From NCBI GenBank assembly GCA_963573305.1, contig OY754334.1, forward strand, positions 30,621,614 to 30,685,613: 64,000 bases of DNA, in the 5' to 3' direction. This document shows, piece by piece, positions 22,262-33,851 of this stretch (positions are counted from its first letter, which is position 1; each line of letters starts with the position of its first letter). Below the pieces are notes generated by a model. It ran no database searches. It was not told the DNA's origin and saw only the letters and a program-made list of their open reading frames with translations. The translations under genes were made by a program, and so were the position numbers. Origin of the DNA: Pyrrhosoma nymphula. Its lineage: Eukaryota > Arthropoda > Insecta > Odonata > Coenagrionidae.

Positions 22262-22620
22262 TCTTCATCTACATACTACCCTACGAGCCACCGCAGAGGC
22301 GTGTGGCAGGGGGTGCTAGGACACCAGCCGTGGAAAGGGCAGGGGATTGGGAGAAGGAGGGGAGATTACAGAGGTGAGTTCAATGTAAACGATGTGTCTT
22401 AAATTGGGAGAGAACCGGAGACTACAGGCTAGGCTTAGATTACTTGAAAAATTAAGACTATTTAGCAAATTTCACTTTGGCACAGTGGGTATTCTTTTTA
22501 CCCCGTACTATATTTCTACACCTGATAGAAGTGACAAAATAAGAGAGATACACTTCCGAACTTACAGGTACAAGAATTTATTCTTTCTTCGCACCGTTAG
22601 TGAGTTTAACAAATAAACGG
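22262..22620 (+). repeat. Repeat family E, possibly a LINE 3' fragment
   Basis: CATCTACATACTACCCTACG and GAGGCGTGTGGCAGGGG begin a block found again at 41886-42030, where it interrupts a PLE gene. After it, a plus-strand frame to 22616 contains RSDKIREIHFRTYRYKNLFF and a closing VSEFNK, which has the flavour of a LINE reverse-transcriptase C-terminus (basic, with a late RT-K-N-F-F pattern). This is a weak resemblance. The block may be a SINE built on a LINE tail. Confidence 0.45.
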
Positions 22621-23015
22621 AGTGAGCTATTAAATCGGTTTAACATGCATTTCTGCTTTTTCCTATCCCCATTCAGCCAACAATTACTACAACAAGTACC
22701 AAAAAACTAAACATGACCTCTGTTTTAAGCAATGTGCCTCATCAGGGCCTGGGCTGGAGTTCTTCCTGGAAAAAATGCGATAACCGTTGTCAGTTTCGCG
22801 GCGGGGGTGGCCATGACCCGCTATTCCCACGAGGGTGGAAGAAAACTCGCAAACAGGCTGCCAAGAACTTTGGGAATAAGCAGAGCAAATATCAATAAAA
22901 ACAACATAAAATGACTGGGGTCAGGCGTAACTGAAATAAACAAATACATAAAATTAGAAGAAATGACATAGAATTCGGTAATTATCGTGTCGTTGTATTA
23001 ATGGTCGTGAAGATA
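22621..23015. other. No recognisable feature
   Basis: Two overlapping 60-codon frames at 22713-22914 cover a slightly GC-rich patch. Neither resembles a family. Confidence 0.4.
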
Positions 23016-23216
23016 ATGAAGAAATAGCACGTGCAATTTTTCACAAAAATAAAATTTACTGACAACTCGGGTTTCAATGTTGATACATCATCTTCAGGTG
23101 AAGTATCAACATTGAAACTCGGCTTCACCTGAAGATGATGTATCAACATTAAAACCCGGGTCGGAAGTAATTTTTATTTGTTGTGGAATATTGCACGTGT
23201 TATTTCTTCATTATAT
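23016..23216. repeat. Foldback with two hammerhead-like motifs
   Basis: Arms pair from near GAAGAAATAGCACGTGCAAT to its complement around a centre near 23115. The minus-strand motif (23061-23098) reads CTGAAGA, T, GATGT-ATCA-ACATT, GAAA, CCCGAGTTGTC. The plus-strand motif (23129-23162) has the same hairpin but AAAA in place of GAAA and then CCCGGGTC. An extra partial copy (GTATCAACATTGAAACTCGG) lies between them. Confidence 0.82.
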
Positions 23217-23349
23217 ACAAATTCCACTGATATCTTTGGATTTTATACAGTCGTGAGGCCTCTTTAGGTTCACTGGTAGGCCACTGGGAATGTCAGGTTT
23301 ATTATATGTATATTTATAACATCAACAGAATATAAACTATGCTGTTATT

Positions 23350-23569
23350 AATAAAAGTAGTTGTTTCAGGCTTGATTTGGTGGAATATCATAATGAAAGA
23401 AAAAGACTGGCAATTTTCCACAAGAATAAGGTATTTACTCGACCGGTTTCGGTGTACAACACCATCACCTTAAGGTCGAGTAAAAACCTTATTCTTGTGG
23501 AAAATTGCCAGTCTTTTTCTTTCATTATGATATTCCACCAAATCAAGCCTGAAACAACTACTTTTATTC
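23350..23569. repeat. Foldback with about 95-bp arms
   Basis: AATAAAAGTAGTTG opens the left arm and its complement closes the right arm. Both arms contain GAATAAGGT/ACCTTATTC and CAATTTTCCAC/GTGGAAAATTG. The loop-side core on the minus strand (23441-23470) has GGTGT-TGT-ACACC, GAAA, CCGGTC, but the expected CTGATGA is changed to GGTGATG, so that motif is broken. Confidence 0.85.
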
Positions 23570-23854
23570 GTAATGCGAGCATGGCAACCCAGGCAAAGTT
23601 ATATCTCAAATTATCTATCAAGTATCGAATTGCTACCCTTAATATTTATTTCAACAGTAAGTGCCTAGAATACTCTTAACGACCTGGGCCATCCCCAGAT
23701 CGCTAACATGCGGGTTTCACCCTTTAACACCCCCCCACCTTTCACCCTCCTCTCAATTCCCAATCCTTGTTCTCTCCAACCCCTCCCCCTCTCAACCTTT
23801 TCCTTCCCTCTTTGCAATTTTGTTAATATACAGATGTCTGAGCTATAGTTTTCA

Positions 23855-23935
23855 CCTGATGATGGTGTTGTACACCAAAACCGGTCGAGTAAAACCCTTA
23901 TTCTTGTGGAAAATTGCCAGTCTTTTTCTTTCTGT
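23855..23935 (+). repeat. Single copy of the 23.4-kb foldback arm
   Basis: CCTGATGA, T, GGTGT-TGT-ACACC, then AAAA in place of GAAA, then CCGGTC, followed by the same TTATTCTTGTGGAAAATTGC and GACTGG string as the foldback 400 bp upstream. It keeps the intact CTGATGA that the foldback copy lost. Between the two lies a CT-rich block (23700-23820). Confidence 0.8.
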
Positions 23936-23939
23936 TATT

Positions 23940-24330
23940 AATAGTTGGTAGAACTCGGAGTCTTCAACATTTGAACAGGGGAGATAATAATATAGGGGTA
24001 GCTGGCTGCCCTGGAGCATTCTGATTGGTTCCCTTGGAGTATTTTTGCTTCGAGCGCCCTGATTGGCCGTCCCGTGATGCGTTGTAATTACTCTCTTCCA
24101 CGACGAGATGAGGGTGTAACCGTCCTCCCGGTTGAAGTTTTTTTTATACTTTATTATTTCCACGGCTTCTCTCATGAGTCGCAGTAGAAATTAACGATTT
24201 TTCCCTCGCCAGCTCTTTAATTTCGTCTAACTCAAATTTGTGGGACACATGGGTTGGGACCACTCATGCTCTGCAATGGCGGAGCTACGGAAATGTCTCT
24301 TTCCCGTGTATCTCCTGGATGTGAGGTGAA
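23940..24330 (-). pseudogene. Penelope-like element, C-terminal GIY-YIG endonuclease fragment
   Basis: Across three frames the minus strand reads SSAIAEHEW, HKFELDEIKELAREKS and then, in one frame, REAVEIIKYKKNFNREDGY followed by TLISSWKRVI. This order is the end of the GIY-YIG nuclease of Penelope-like elements. The following ANQGAR...PREPIRMLQGS stretch is the usual downstream linker. A stop and at least two frameshifts mark it as dead. The GIY and YIG residues and the reverse transcriptase are not present. Confidence 0.75.
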
Positions 24331-24454
24331 ACGTTGTTCAACAAAAAAAAAGCGACTGAGTTTCGCCGATAATAGAACGAAGCAGATAAAGAGACCTTGC
24401 GGAAACCTCAAGAATAACCGTAATTATTAATTAACAAAACATTTGTAAAGGCCG

Positions 24455-24580
24455 TTCTACGTGAGGAACTTTATTGCGCAATTTGATGTACGTATTTATG
24501 TGCATTGAAAATTGTGTCGTGTAAAACGGTGCATTGCTAGAATGCATGCACAAATGCATAAACGAGAGATGGGAAAATAT
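24455..24580. mobile_element. MITE fragment with TACGTGAGG/GTGTAAAACGG ends
   Basis: AAGGCCGTTCTACGTGAGG at 24448 has the form seen at 34622 (AAGGCCGTTTTACACGAGG), and GTGTAAAACGGTGCATTG follows 70 bp later in reverse sense. These are typical of short non-autonomous elements related to the copy at 44499. The boundaries are uncertain. Confidence 0.4.
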
Positions 24581-27243
24581 TCTCTGCTGTAATTCCGAGC
24601 TTGCATTCTCGCAAGGGGAAAACAGATGCTACTTCAAATTGTGCATTAAAGCGCCTCTTGTTAAACGACCTTAAAACTCTAAGCTTTGATTGGTGGTTCG
24701 TTGTAATGTACGTACGTACTTTTCGAAGAATTTACAAAAGAACCTCGAATTGTGTAGATATTTGGATGCGCTGTAGTTTCGGCAAGATTTATTGAAAAAA
24801 TTACATCTTCCACATCGGCTCAAAAAATGCATCGAAGGTAGTGACGATTTTTTATAAAAATTTTGTTGTTATGCTTCACAACCATGTGAAAAGTTTTGAA
24901 AATATTTTGTTTCTATTAAAAAAATATGGATACCTTATTTTTGGGTTAACCCTCGTAGAAATGGATATATGTGTACCTTATCAGGCATTATGCGTGCTGC
25001 ATGCAAACATGGCCGCGCAATTTATTCAATCCGTATTTCTTGTTTACTTCTCGCCGTTTCTTTGTGTGAGTTGCTGTGATTGAGATGGTCGCGCCGATAA
25101 CAGTTTTTTATGGCGTGGAGTTCGACGTGGGAGCAAAGGTCGGGCCTCCCCGCCTCTCTATCATCTGGATGCCATCCGTCATCTGCCGAGACGAAACCGA
25201 AATAAGTAAAAAAAAAATCCGTCAAGATTCGATCAGAGCGTAAAATTTTCGATGATCCTTTTACTGCGCCATTTGTTATCAGGGAATAGAATATTGGCGA
25301 TCGTAAAGTTTATCTCCAGAAGTTGTTGATTACACTGACTACTCCTCCCCTCAGTTTGGTCCATGTGTTGGTTGCGACTCGGCAACTATTCCAAGAGTCC
25401 TGTGATAGCCCCGATATCTTTTGTTAATATTTAAATTTTCGTGCGGACTTTGTGTCGCAAATACCTTCGTATAATACTTCGTATAATATACCGTTTTCAT
25501 TCATAAGATGAGTTCAAGTATGCCCTTCTTATCGCTGGCATAAATAGTCCTGAGTTTTAACATGGTGACTTGACGCTATTTAGCGTACAGCGTTTTTCAA
25601 TTTTTTTGCTATAGAATAAAAATGCTATTGTTAAATTACATTCTTCGTGACGGGCTGCCAATCGACGTGTAGAAATTTGCTAACCTTTGTAAATGAAACG
25701 AAAACAAGAATTAAATTTGGCAGATTAACTAGTTAGGACGAACTCCTGGGCTAAATACCGTTATGATATGTTATGTACGTGATATTGCATTTGGCCCCAA
25801 ATCGAACCTGACTTAATGCTTCATTTCTGCATAAATCTGAATTTCTTGGAATTAAAAAAAATTAGTTTCAGCGTGACCATAGCCAACTAATCTCTTGAAA
25901 GTTTCCACAAAGTTATTCGTTAATTAAGGAGATTTAATAGTTAATTACGAGCTGCCCGCATTTTGAACTTATCCTGGTGATCCAAAGTCTCACTATTATA
26001 TCTTCGATTTGAATACTGAGTTGAAATAGACCTCACTGTACTCTTAGTGATTTCTGTAGAAAAATACAAAAGTTGAAACTTCACTCAGTAGAAGGTCGTC
26101 ATATTGAATTTGAAAACGACCTTTTTTTGCGATAGTCAGTTTTCCAGTCTAAATTCTCCTTCCCCCTTCTCATCCCCTACCTTTTTACCCTCACCATTTC
26201 CTCTCAGACCTGTGCATTATTCCGGAATACTGACACACCTTAATGTACCTAAAGATGGCGTTACTGCCAAGTTCGTTTCAATATCAATATCTCTGTAGAA
26301 GTTAATCAAATGAAGAGAGAGATCTTTCAGGGTTATCAAATTCAAAATTTGTTACAAAATATTTTTATAAGTAATTCTTTATAGGAGTGAAAGATATGTT
26401 TTGAATTTATTATTCGCCCGATTAATTTCAAAATTTATTACGTTTAGATTGCCATGGGGTCAGCAAGCAATATCTTACTACATGGTTTCATCGTAATAAT
26501 TATTCTAGTAAATGTTCCATCCAATTATCTGGAATTTTTTAAATTTTTTTGTCGCTCAGGGGAATGTTATTTTTACTATACGTGAGTCAACCGCTTAATT
26601 TATTGGACTGCATTATGTTGATCTTATACATGCGTTGCTCAATGAGACAGCTCGTTTCCGTCATCCCAGTGCATATCCTCACTGTTAAGTTTTTATTCTG
26701 CGTGAGTCAGCTGCCAGCGTATTCGCGATTTGCGGTCCGTCGCGAAGCCCATGAAATATCTCTTCTCCTAGGACGCGAGAATTAGCGTCGCTTTTCCGTC
26801 CGAAGAAATAACCCATGACGCCAAATGAGCCTTTGCTCCCTTCCTGCTGCCAACCAGTCTCCTCCTTCTTTCTCGAACTATTTCCATCCCATCCCACTCC
26901 TACACCTTACCTACTTCCTTCTAACTCGTCCTCCTTAATTATTACTGGGTGACCGAGTTGACCCGAACGTTCCTTAAAGCCACCGATGTAAGCTGATGTC
27001 ACCCGTTTGGAATCGACGCCAGTGATTATTCTTTTTCTATCGTCAGGCAAGAGGTCGTCGTCGTTTAAATACACCTGTCTTGACCTTAATCGACGTAGAG
27101 ATCGGCTGTTTCTAACACCTATTCCGTGCAATGCCTGCGGATTTACAAGGGAAGGAGTTCTGTATGCTATTGGACAGGTATAATAATAATATTGTTTCAG
27201 GAATTATGTGGTAGAACTTGTACATAACGGAAGAATAACTCTT
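24581..27243. other. 2.7 kb without recognisable features
   Basis: Only ORFs below 81 codons occur. CTTCGTATAATA is repeated directly near 25465 and 25477. A CT-rich run lies at about 26150-26215. No long inverted repeat was spotted. Confidence 0.5.
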
Positions 27244-27337
27244 TGCAATTTTCCACTGATAAAGTGCTGAAGCGACCGGTTTCGACTACAGCGATGTAGA
27301 AAATCGAAACCTTTCGAATAAAACAGTGGAAAATTGC
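27244..27337. repeat. Small foldback related to the 23.4-kb family
   Basis: GCAATTTTCCACTGAT (27244-27259) pairs with CAGTGGAAAATTGC (27324-27337). The left arm contains CGACCGGTTTCGA, the complement of TCGAAACCGGTCG, and the right arm has ATCGAAACCTTTCG. A TACA/TGTA hairpin sits in the middle. The CTGANGA core is gone. Confidence 0.7.
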
Positions 27338-28160
27338 AAGTTCAGATGTAAATTTACAATTGCCATAAAACGTCCCTGTTACAGGGTATGTTTCATGGTC
27401 AGTGAACAGTTTCGTGTCACCATCATATCTACTTTCTTTGTTGAGGAATTTGTTTTTCACTCAGCAGACTTCTTCGAATGTATCCCATAGTGTAAACATT
27501 TATTTAGCTGGTAAAATGTAGTTCTGTTAAATATTAAGTTGGAGATTTCTCTGGTATTTTTCTCTATTATCCGGAAATAAATCGTCTTAGTAGAAAACGT
27601 CTGCCTTTCTAATTCGATCGAGATATGTATTTTCAGACGCTAGCTCGGGGTGATGCCAAAAGTTTTCGCATTTCATGGTGGCGGAAAATTTATCTTGAGT
27701 TTTGTAAAAAAAGAACTACGTTACATGGTTACCTATTAAACAGTTTCTTGTCTCCTTAATTCATGCATTCGTATGGAAATTTTTCTCTATGTACGTACAA
27801 ACTTCGCGTCTCGTATGTAGTGGCCGAATCATCGCTGTGGCCAATGAAATATGTACTTACCTTTAACAGACTAATTAGAAAGCTTCAATTGGCTTTGTAT
27901 TTGTAACCATAAAGTTGGAGATATTTTACAACATTAAACGATATAATTTCCTCCGTAGTAGAGGTTAATGGTCCTTCATGCGCTAGTGATTACTGAAATA
28001 GTTCTCATAGCTATTAGTATTTTATGCCAGTGTTTATGAGTTCTATCTGTGTGTGGATAATGTTGCAAGTCTGCATTCATGTTGGAAATCATTAACTTAG
28101 CCGTTTTAATTAACTAAAAGTTGTAATATTCGTACCTGGGATCATAACGTCTATCATATC
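27338..28160. other. No recognisable feature
   Basis: AT-rich sequence without ORFs above 60 codons or visible repeat structure. Confidence 0.5.
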
Positions 28161-28167
28161 ATCTGCT

Positions 28168-28290
28168 GCATCTGGGTTCGAATCCCAGTCCAGGCGAATG
28201 ATTTTTTCACTGTGAATTTCACACAATTGTGTGACCACCAGCGGGTGACTCCGTTAAAGTTACTGCGCGGCCAGTTCCGCAGTTCTTTGA
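28168..28290 (+). repeat. SINE family H, copy 2 (head truncated)
   Basis: TCTGGGTTCGAATCCCAGTC gives a perfect T arm and B box, followed by CAGGCGAATGATTTTTTCAC and, after a short spacer, GGGTGACTCCGTTAAAGTTA. The 5' half of the tRNA-like head is missing. The body matches 17465-17530 and 61035-61140. Confidence 0.72.
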
Positions 28291-28448
28291 GTTTGTCAAA
28301 GTAAACACCTTTGTGTTTAAATTTGGCTTTACCTCGTGGACAGTAGCGCTTAGCGTTCGTAAACGGGTACTTTGGCATTGTATGCACGGTACCTGTGAAG
28401 ACATCTCGCTCCTTAAAAGCCTCCATGAAGTTCACAGTGAGAGATGAC

Positions 28449-28530
28449 GCCTGGATAGCTTAACTGGTAGAGCACTCGTCGCGAAATCGGGGGGTCTGGG
28501 TTCGAATCCCAGTCCAGGCGAATGATTTTT
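28449..28530 (+). repeat. SINE family H, copy 3, with an almost complete tRNA cloverleaf
   Basis: GCCTGGA (28449-28455) pairs fully with TCCAGGC (28513-28519), GCTT with GAGC in the D arm, and CTGGG with CCCAG in the T arm. The anticodon stem has a T-T mismatch and the base before the anticodon (CGA) is G where tRNAs have T, so it is unlikely to be a working tRNA. The trailing GAATGATTTTT is the same as in the other copies of this SINE, which is the main reason to call it a SINE head. Confidence 0.72.
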
Positions 28531-28932
28531 GAAGTTATACTTCTTTGCGCCCGTTGGAGACTTTTGGGATGGGATGTTGGTCGAGAAACCGCGTCACGCT
28601 CTTTTCCGCGTCACGCTCTTTTTTGGGTGAGAAAAATCCACAATTGTACTCATTGATACGAATTCCTGGGTATTTCTAATCGAGCTAAAAGGATGAAATT
28701 TTCAGGGAAGGGTTCAAATTTGGTGTCGAGTCAGGAAAAAATCGAAAATCCCAATATTTTTCATTGGTTTCGAGTCCAGATAGGATTTTGTTTTTGAAGT
28801 TATACTTCTTTGCGCCCGTTGGAGACTTTTGGGATGGGATGTTGGTCGAGAAACCGCGTCACGCTCTTTTTTGGGTGAGAAAAATCCACAATTGTACGTT
28901 TTTGTATGGCTTTTTGTACGTTCGAACTTTGA
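28527..28932 (+). repeat. Tandem duplication of a 100-130-bp unit
   Basis: TTTGAAGTTATACTTCTTTG through GGTGAGAAAAATCCACAATT occurs at 28527-28654 and again at 28791-28897, almost identical except that the first copy has an internal repeat of CGCGTCACGCTCTTTT. The two copies are separated by about 140 bp of unrelated sequence. Confidence 0.85.
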
Positions 28933-29078
28933 ACAAGAGCATCGATGGGTGAGTCGGTAGCGCACTCGTCTTTCACCTAAGAGTCCCATGTTCGATACCC
29001 GGTTGGGGCGATTTTTTTTTTTAAACAAAACTTCTTTTCAAAGTTCGAACGTACAAAAAAACCATACAAAAACGTACA
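28896..29078. repeat. Inverted repeat flanking a SINE head
   Basis: GTACGTTTTTGTATGG and GTACGTTCGAACTTTGAA (28896-28933) are complemented at 29036-29077. The interior holds the tRNA-like block below. A further outlying inverted pair, TATACTTCTTTG (28803) and CAAAGAAGTATA (29252), suggests a larger element of about 470 bp. Confidence 0.7.
28938..29021 (+). repeat. tRNA-like SINE head inside the inverted repeat
   Basis: GATGGGTGAGTCGGTAGCGC gives an A box and CCCATGTTCGATACCCGG a B box 35 bp later, followed by GGGGCG and a T run. The acceptor stem is only partly paired. It is a different tRNA source from family H. Confidence 0.55.
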
Positions 29079-30559
29079 TATAGTATATAGGTGTATATAA
29101 CAGATAATATATAGGTGTATATTATAAAAATTAAATCACTCATAACAATATATCGAAGAGAAATATATTGAATAATAGAGAAAAAATGTATTTTATTTCA
29201 TTTATATATCCTGTCTGCCTGTGTGTGTGAGCGGGTGTGTGCGACCGGCCAAAGAAGTATAACTTCCACCGTCTGGTCCGACACAGACCACGTTTTTTCA
29301 CTTTGAATTTATCACAATCATTGGACGTGTTTACTGATTGGCTGCATTTCTGTCAACTGCCCTATTATCTAGGACGGGCTGTAGGAAACATTTTTTAAAC
29401 ATGTGAACGCGGTTGAGTACTGGATGAACAAATAAGTTTCTTCTCCGACGCAGTATTGAAGTTTGATACTTCAAACGTCATCGTGAATATGAATATTGGC
29501 ACATTTTAATGTTAAATGGAGGCGTTTTTTCAGAAACATTTGCAACGTGGTAGCGATAGAGGTAAGTGAACAGTATTTCTAGACCGTACGTGATCTCGTA
29601 AATTACTTGGACTCGAATACCGTTGAATGTGGTGGTATTGCGGTTGTGTAAATCTTCCAGAATTTTTCCACCAGTTACCAGATTTAAACGTTTTATGTCG
29701 TTTGGAGGTCGTATGAGTCAAGCGAAGACTGCAGTGTGGGGGAATTTCCATTCCATGCTGGCTTTTTTCCAAACATCCGATGCATAGGATTTTACCCTTC
29801 ATCGGGCGATAAATTTGCTGGAATAAATGACCAGCGCATATACTAACTATCTTCGGTCTTTTGCGATTAAGGCCGAAAAAAGGCTCCCAAACCTTTCCGA
29901 ATTTTTTTCCAAGATGCTTATATCTTACTTCAGCTTAGAGGAATGTGGGTGATGGAAGAATAGCACAAAAGGAGGTAATTAGTGATATTAAAAAAATATA
30001 TTTCGCAATGTAGAATGAATACAAGCGGAAATTAGATCCTAGATCCGCTAATACACTACAACCATCGCATGGAATGAGAAATATACATTTAATAATTCCG
30101 AGATTCTAACATGGATGAAAAAAATATATGTAAATGTACAAACACAATTTAACGGATTACGAACAGGAATTACATTTTTAAATAGAGTAGGGCAGTTTGA
30201 AGGATATATTTAAAAAAGTTCTTTGAATAAATTGCAGTATAGAAAATATTTCAGATCATGTAGAAATTTTAAAATTCTTGCCATTTGCCGACCAGCTTTC
30301 ACTAGAGGGCTTTGCAGGGCCATGAGTAAAAGATAAAAAATGTCTTTTTTTAACCTTTTCCCTCCCAATCTTCTTTTGCGGTGGTGTTATCGTGTTTTAT
30401 GACCTAAGAAAGCTTTTGGACCTCTTACGAAGTGATGACCTTTCTTCATAACATTTTTTTTCGTGTTGTTTTGGCGAAATTGGCTCCCATGTTAGATGGC
30501 GTGGGGGTCGGTTTGTCCGAGGGCATTATGTCATTACTCGTCTGCCCATCTGCGGAATT
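29079..30559. other. No recognisable gene
   Basis: ATATATAGGTGTATAT-like units are duplicated at 29083-29123. A 90-codon minus-strand ORF at 29530-29802 shows no motif. Confidence 0.45.
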
Positions 30560-31369
30560 ATAATGGAATTTGGAGGATGAGAATGAGTGTTGGAAGCCCT
30601 TCATAGCCTACCGTTCATTGGGGGGAAGGATTCGGACTGAATGGGAAGGAACCCTTTTCAGTCTACGCACGTCCCACACCTTTTACCCTTTTCATCCAGA
30701 CCCTTTTTGTACCTAATGCGCGGTGATTCATGGTTCATTTCTCTACAGGTAGGTACCCTTCCCATTCATTAATGGGCAGTTCACCTAAACGACGCGAGAG
30801 AAAGACAGTTTCCACGTCCCTCACGAATGATGTGTTTTTTTTTCGCTAAGTTCCCTGGAATGGACGTCTTATCATCCCTTGAAGTTACGTCTTTTCGTCA
30901 ATCATATCACGTAAGCAATTCTGATTATTTTGTAATTCGAGTCATTTTGAACACTAGAAGCATTTCGCGTGACTTTTTTTATGGTCGAACCGTACATTAT
31001 CGATGCCTATTATTTTAGAATTCTTAATATTTTGAAAGTTTCAAGCGTTTTACTTGAATTTTTGGGTCGAATAGCATTTTTAAGGTACCGTTTCGGAACT
31101 ACCTTGATTTTTTATGTCAGTTAGACAGGCATAGTACTGATAGTCGTAGTGATTACGGAAGGCAACCAACTGCTGAGGTCATTTGGGCCACTAAAGACAG
31201 GTAGCTGCATTAGTATACAATCCCGGTTTTAGCGGTTGATTTTACAGCTTCAGTCGATGAGTGTCTTTCCCGGTATAAAAATAAAAAAATGGAATATCTC
31301 CACTAAAAATTAACAACAACCCTCAACTTGGACAACTCAGGCAAATTTTACTTCTTAACTATAAGTGCA

Positions 31370-31418
31370 CATTCTTTTAGGAAATTTCGTGTAAACGGAA
31401 AAGTTTCCTAAAAGAATG
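31370..31418. repeat. 15-bp perfect hairpin
   Basis: CATTCTTTTAGGAAA (31370-31384) is complemented at 31404-31418 around a 19-nt loop. Confidence 0.8.
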
Positions 31419-32883
31419 TTTGCGTTGCTATTGCTCGGTAATGATGAAGTATAGACCACGGTGAACGGTACAAATAGTGCTTAAAATCACCTCCTCGATC
31501 ATCTCCTTAAGTATTTCAGGTTCTTCGTAATATATCCTGTATATGTGTATGTAGAGAGTATTTGGGTATTGAAGGAAGACTGGCTAGGGTCCCAGCTTCG
31601 ACATTAGCCTGCTCTTTACAATAGGAAGGCACCATAGGTTTCCATAGTTTTACGTACCGACCGATGGACTTAATATTGCACTTAAGGAGCTCTCTAGTAC
31701 CCAGTTAGTGATGTTAATTCCTTTAAAAAGCCTCTTTCCTCCTGAGATTCGTACTTGAACCATCCAATTACAATCCACCCACTTCCCACTAATCAGCCAA
31801 ACCTTTTATATCTAATGCGAGATGATCAATGGGTCCTTTCTCTAAACTTACATTAAATGGATGGTCTCCTTTTACGACGTGCTAAAGACTTCTTCTCGTC
31901 TTCCGAGAAGGAATTATTTTCTTTGCCAAGTTTTCTCAGAACGGGCGCTGTTCTTCCTAGGAGGTTACGTTTCTGCGGTGGTCACACCACGCCAGCCATT
32001 TTCATATTTTCGGAATAAGTTTTTTTATGAACGCTCAATGAAATGAAATACTGTGACTTTTTAGATTTGGTCGAATTTAACTAGTTTTTAAAGGGCACTC
32101 ACTGATCCGGTATTTTGGCGTCATAATACGGGTTGGCTCGTTATTTTTGTTCTCAACCAACCTCGGGCAATTGGAGTCATTTGCGCCTGATGGGATAGGT
32201 GTGTAGATTGGTAGAAAAGGATTACTTTTGGAATTGAAGGAACAGTGGAGAGAAACCCGGCTTCAGCATCAGCCTACTATTTACCGAAAGGCGCCAAGAA
32301 TTCCACAGTTTAATGTCCACCCGACGTTCCTGACGGTGTAGTATGCCTTTTGGCTAATTTTGGCAACTATTCTTTGTCTAATATATCAATAAATAGTGTT
32401 ATCTATTATCTTTAATAAATATCTCGTCAGAACTACTGAAGAAAATTATTAATTTCTTATTATTGATCATTTTGTCATTTGCTGATGGTAATTTGATCTA
32501 AATTGAAAATAGAGTTTTTTGATTCCAATCTGATGATTCCTAAAAAAAATGAAAATAGCAGGAATTGACGAATGTTTATGCCCCAGTAAAGGTGTTTAAT
32601 GCCTACCCTGATTCGCGGGTAGCATATACCTATGTACCTACTTCTCGCGCACAGCACACTTTTGCACTAGATTATGAGCCTGATGAATAGGTTTGACGGC
32701 ATTTTCATTGGCATATTTTGAATTTTGAAGCATTAATCCGCCGAACGCAACTTTCCTATGTACACTGTATAGAATTTTATTAATTTGAATTTTGGCCATA
32801 TTTTTTGGCTATGGTCTCCAATGTGCTACAAATGTAGTGGTGAACTTGTATTGTGACCCAGAGATCGGCGTTTTCTTGAAAAA

Positions 32884-32980
32884 CGCCCGCCTTTACTGGG
32901 TTTCAAACCCGGTCTCTTGGACCCGGTATCCCTGATTGGGAAGCCAGTTCTTCAGCCATTTCACCAACCCAATCACCGTA
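32884..32980 (-). repeat. tRNA-like SINE head, minus strand
   Basis: On the minus strand, TGGTGAAATGGCTGAAGAAC gives an A-box-like section and GACCGGGTTTGAAACCCAGT a B box with a paired stem. A GGGTTGG start and AAAGGCGGGCG end do not pair well. It differs from families H and I. Confidence 0.5.
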
Positions 32981-33851
32981 TCATGCGAGTTAGACACACT
33001 TAATTTAAGCAGCAGGCATTAGGAAAATTGTGTCATAAAGGACAGGTGGTTAGGAAGGAAGCAGTAGGATTATTTTCGGAATGGAGGTGAGTCTTTGAAG
33101 TTGTGAAAACTGGCTTGACGTGTGTGGCTATCCTCTATGAAAAAACAGTGCTTATTGTCCTCTCTACAAATAAAAAATGATGTTGAACAATCGATGGTTT
33201 ATCGTCGCAAAAATCGGTGATGAACAAGTAAGGCCTGGCGTGTGATCGCGGTCCACGCGTATAACGCGTGTGCTCGTGTTATCGTAATTTTTAAATTGCG
33301 CTCATAAGAGCGAAAACTTTATCGTCAGTATTAAATTTAAATGTTAAATTTAGTTAGGTTCTTAAAAAACGTTAAATTTAGGTAGGTTCTTTAAATACAC
33401 TAGTTTTAATCAATAGAGTGCGTTCTTTGGATAGTAACGGATAGCAATACCCTTCTAGAGTGGTTTTGCGTTTTGGATAGCGATTACGACAGCGCGAAAG
33501 AAGGAACCGTCCCTTGAAGTCCCATCTAATGTCTGAATCCCACCCCTAAAGTTTACCATATATAGAGCAAATGACACGTTATCGAGGTAGAATTAGGAAA
33601 TGTTTGGAGGAGGTGACGTATAGCTGAGGCCATTTGTGTCATTAATGATAGACGTGTGAGTTCCCTAGGGGTTATTATTTTGGGGGAACGAAGGAAGAAT
33701 GGAAGGAAACCCGGCGTTGACCTTTGCCTACATTTAAGAAAAGACAAGGGGTCCACTTTGTTTACGACCTTAACCAGTTGTGGCCCTTCAATGATAATAG
33801 TTTCCACAATTTACTTTGAGTCAATGCTAACTGCTAGCTTCAGCAAATTAT

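Noticed and set aside
25461..25492. CTTCGTATAATA repeated, resembling half of a loxP site
   Set aside because: The repeat is direct, not inverted, the spacer is wrong and the rest differs; most likely chance in AT-rich sequence.
28449..28530. Functional tRNA gene
   Set aside because: G at the position before the anticodon, a mismatch in the anticodon stem, and a 3' tail shared with SINE copies.
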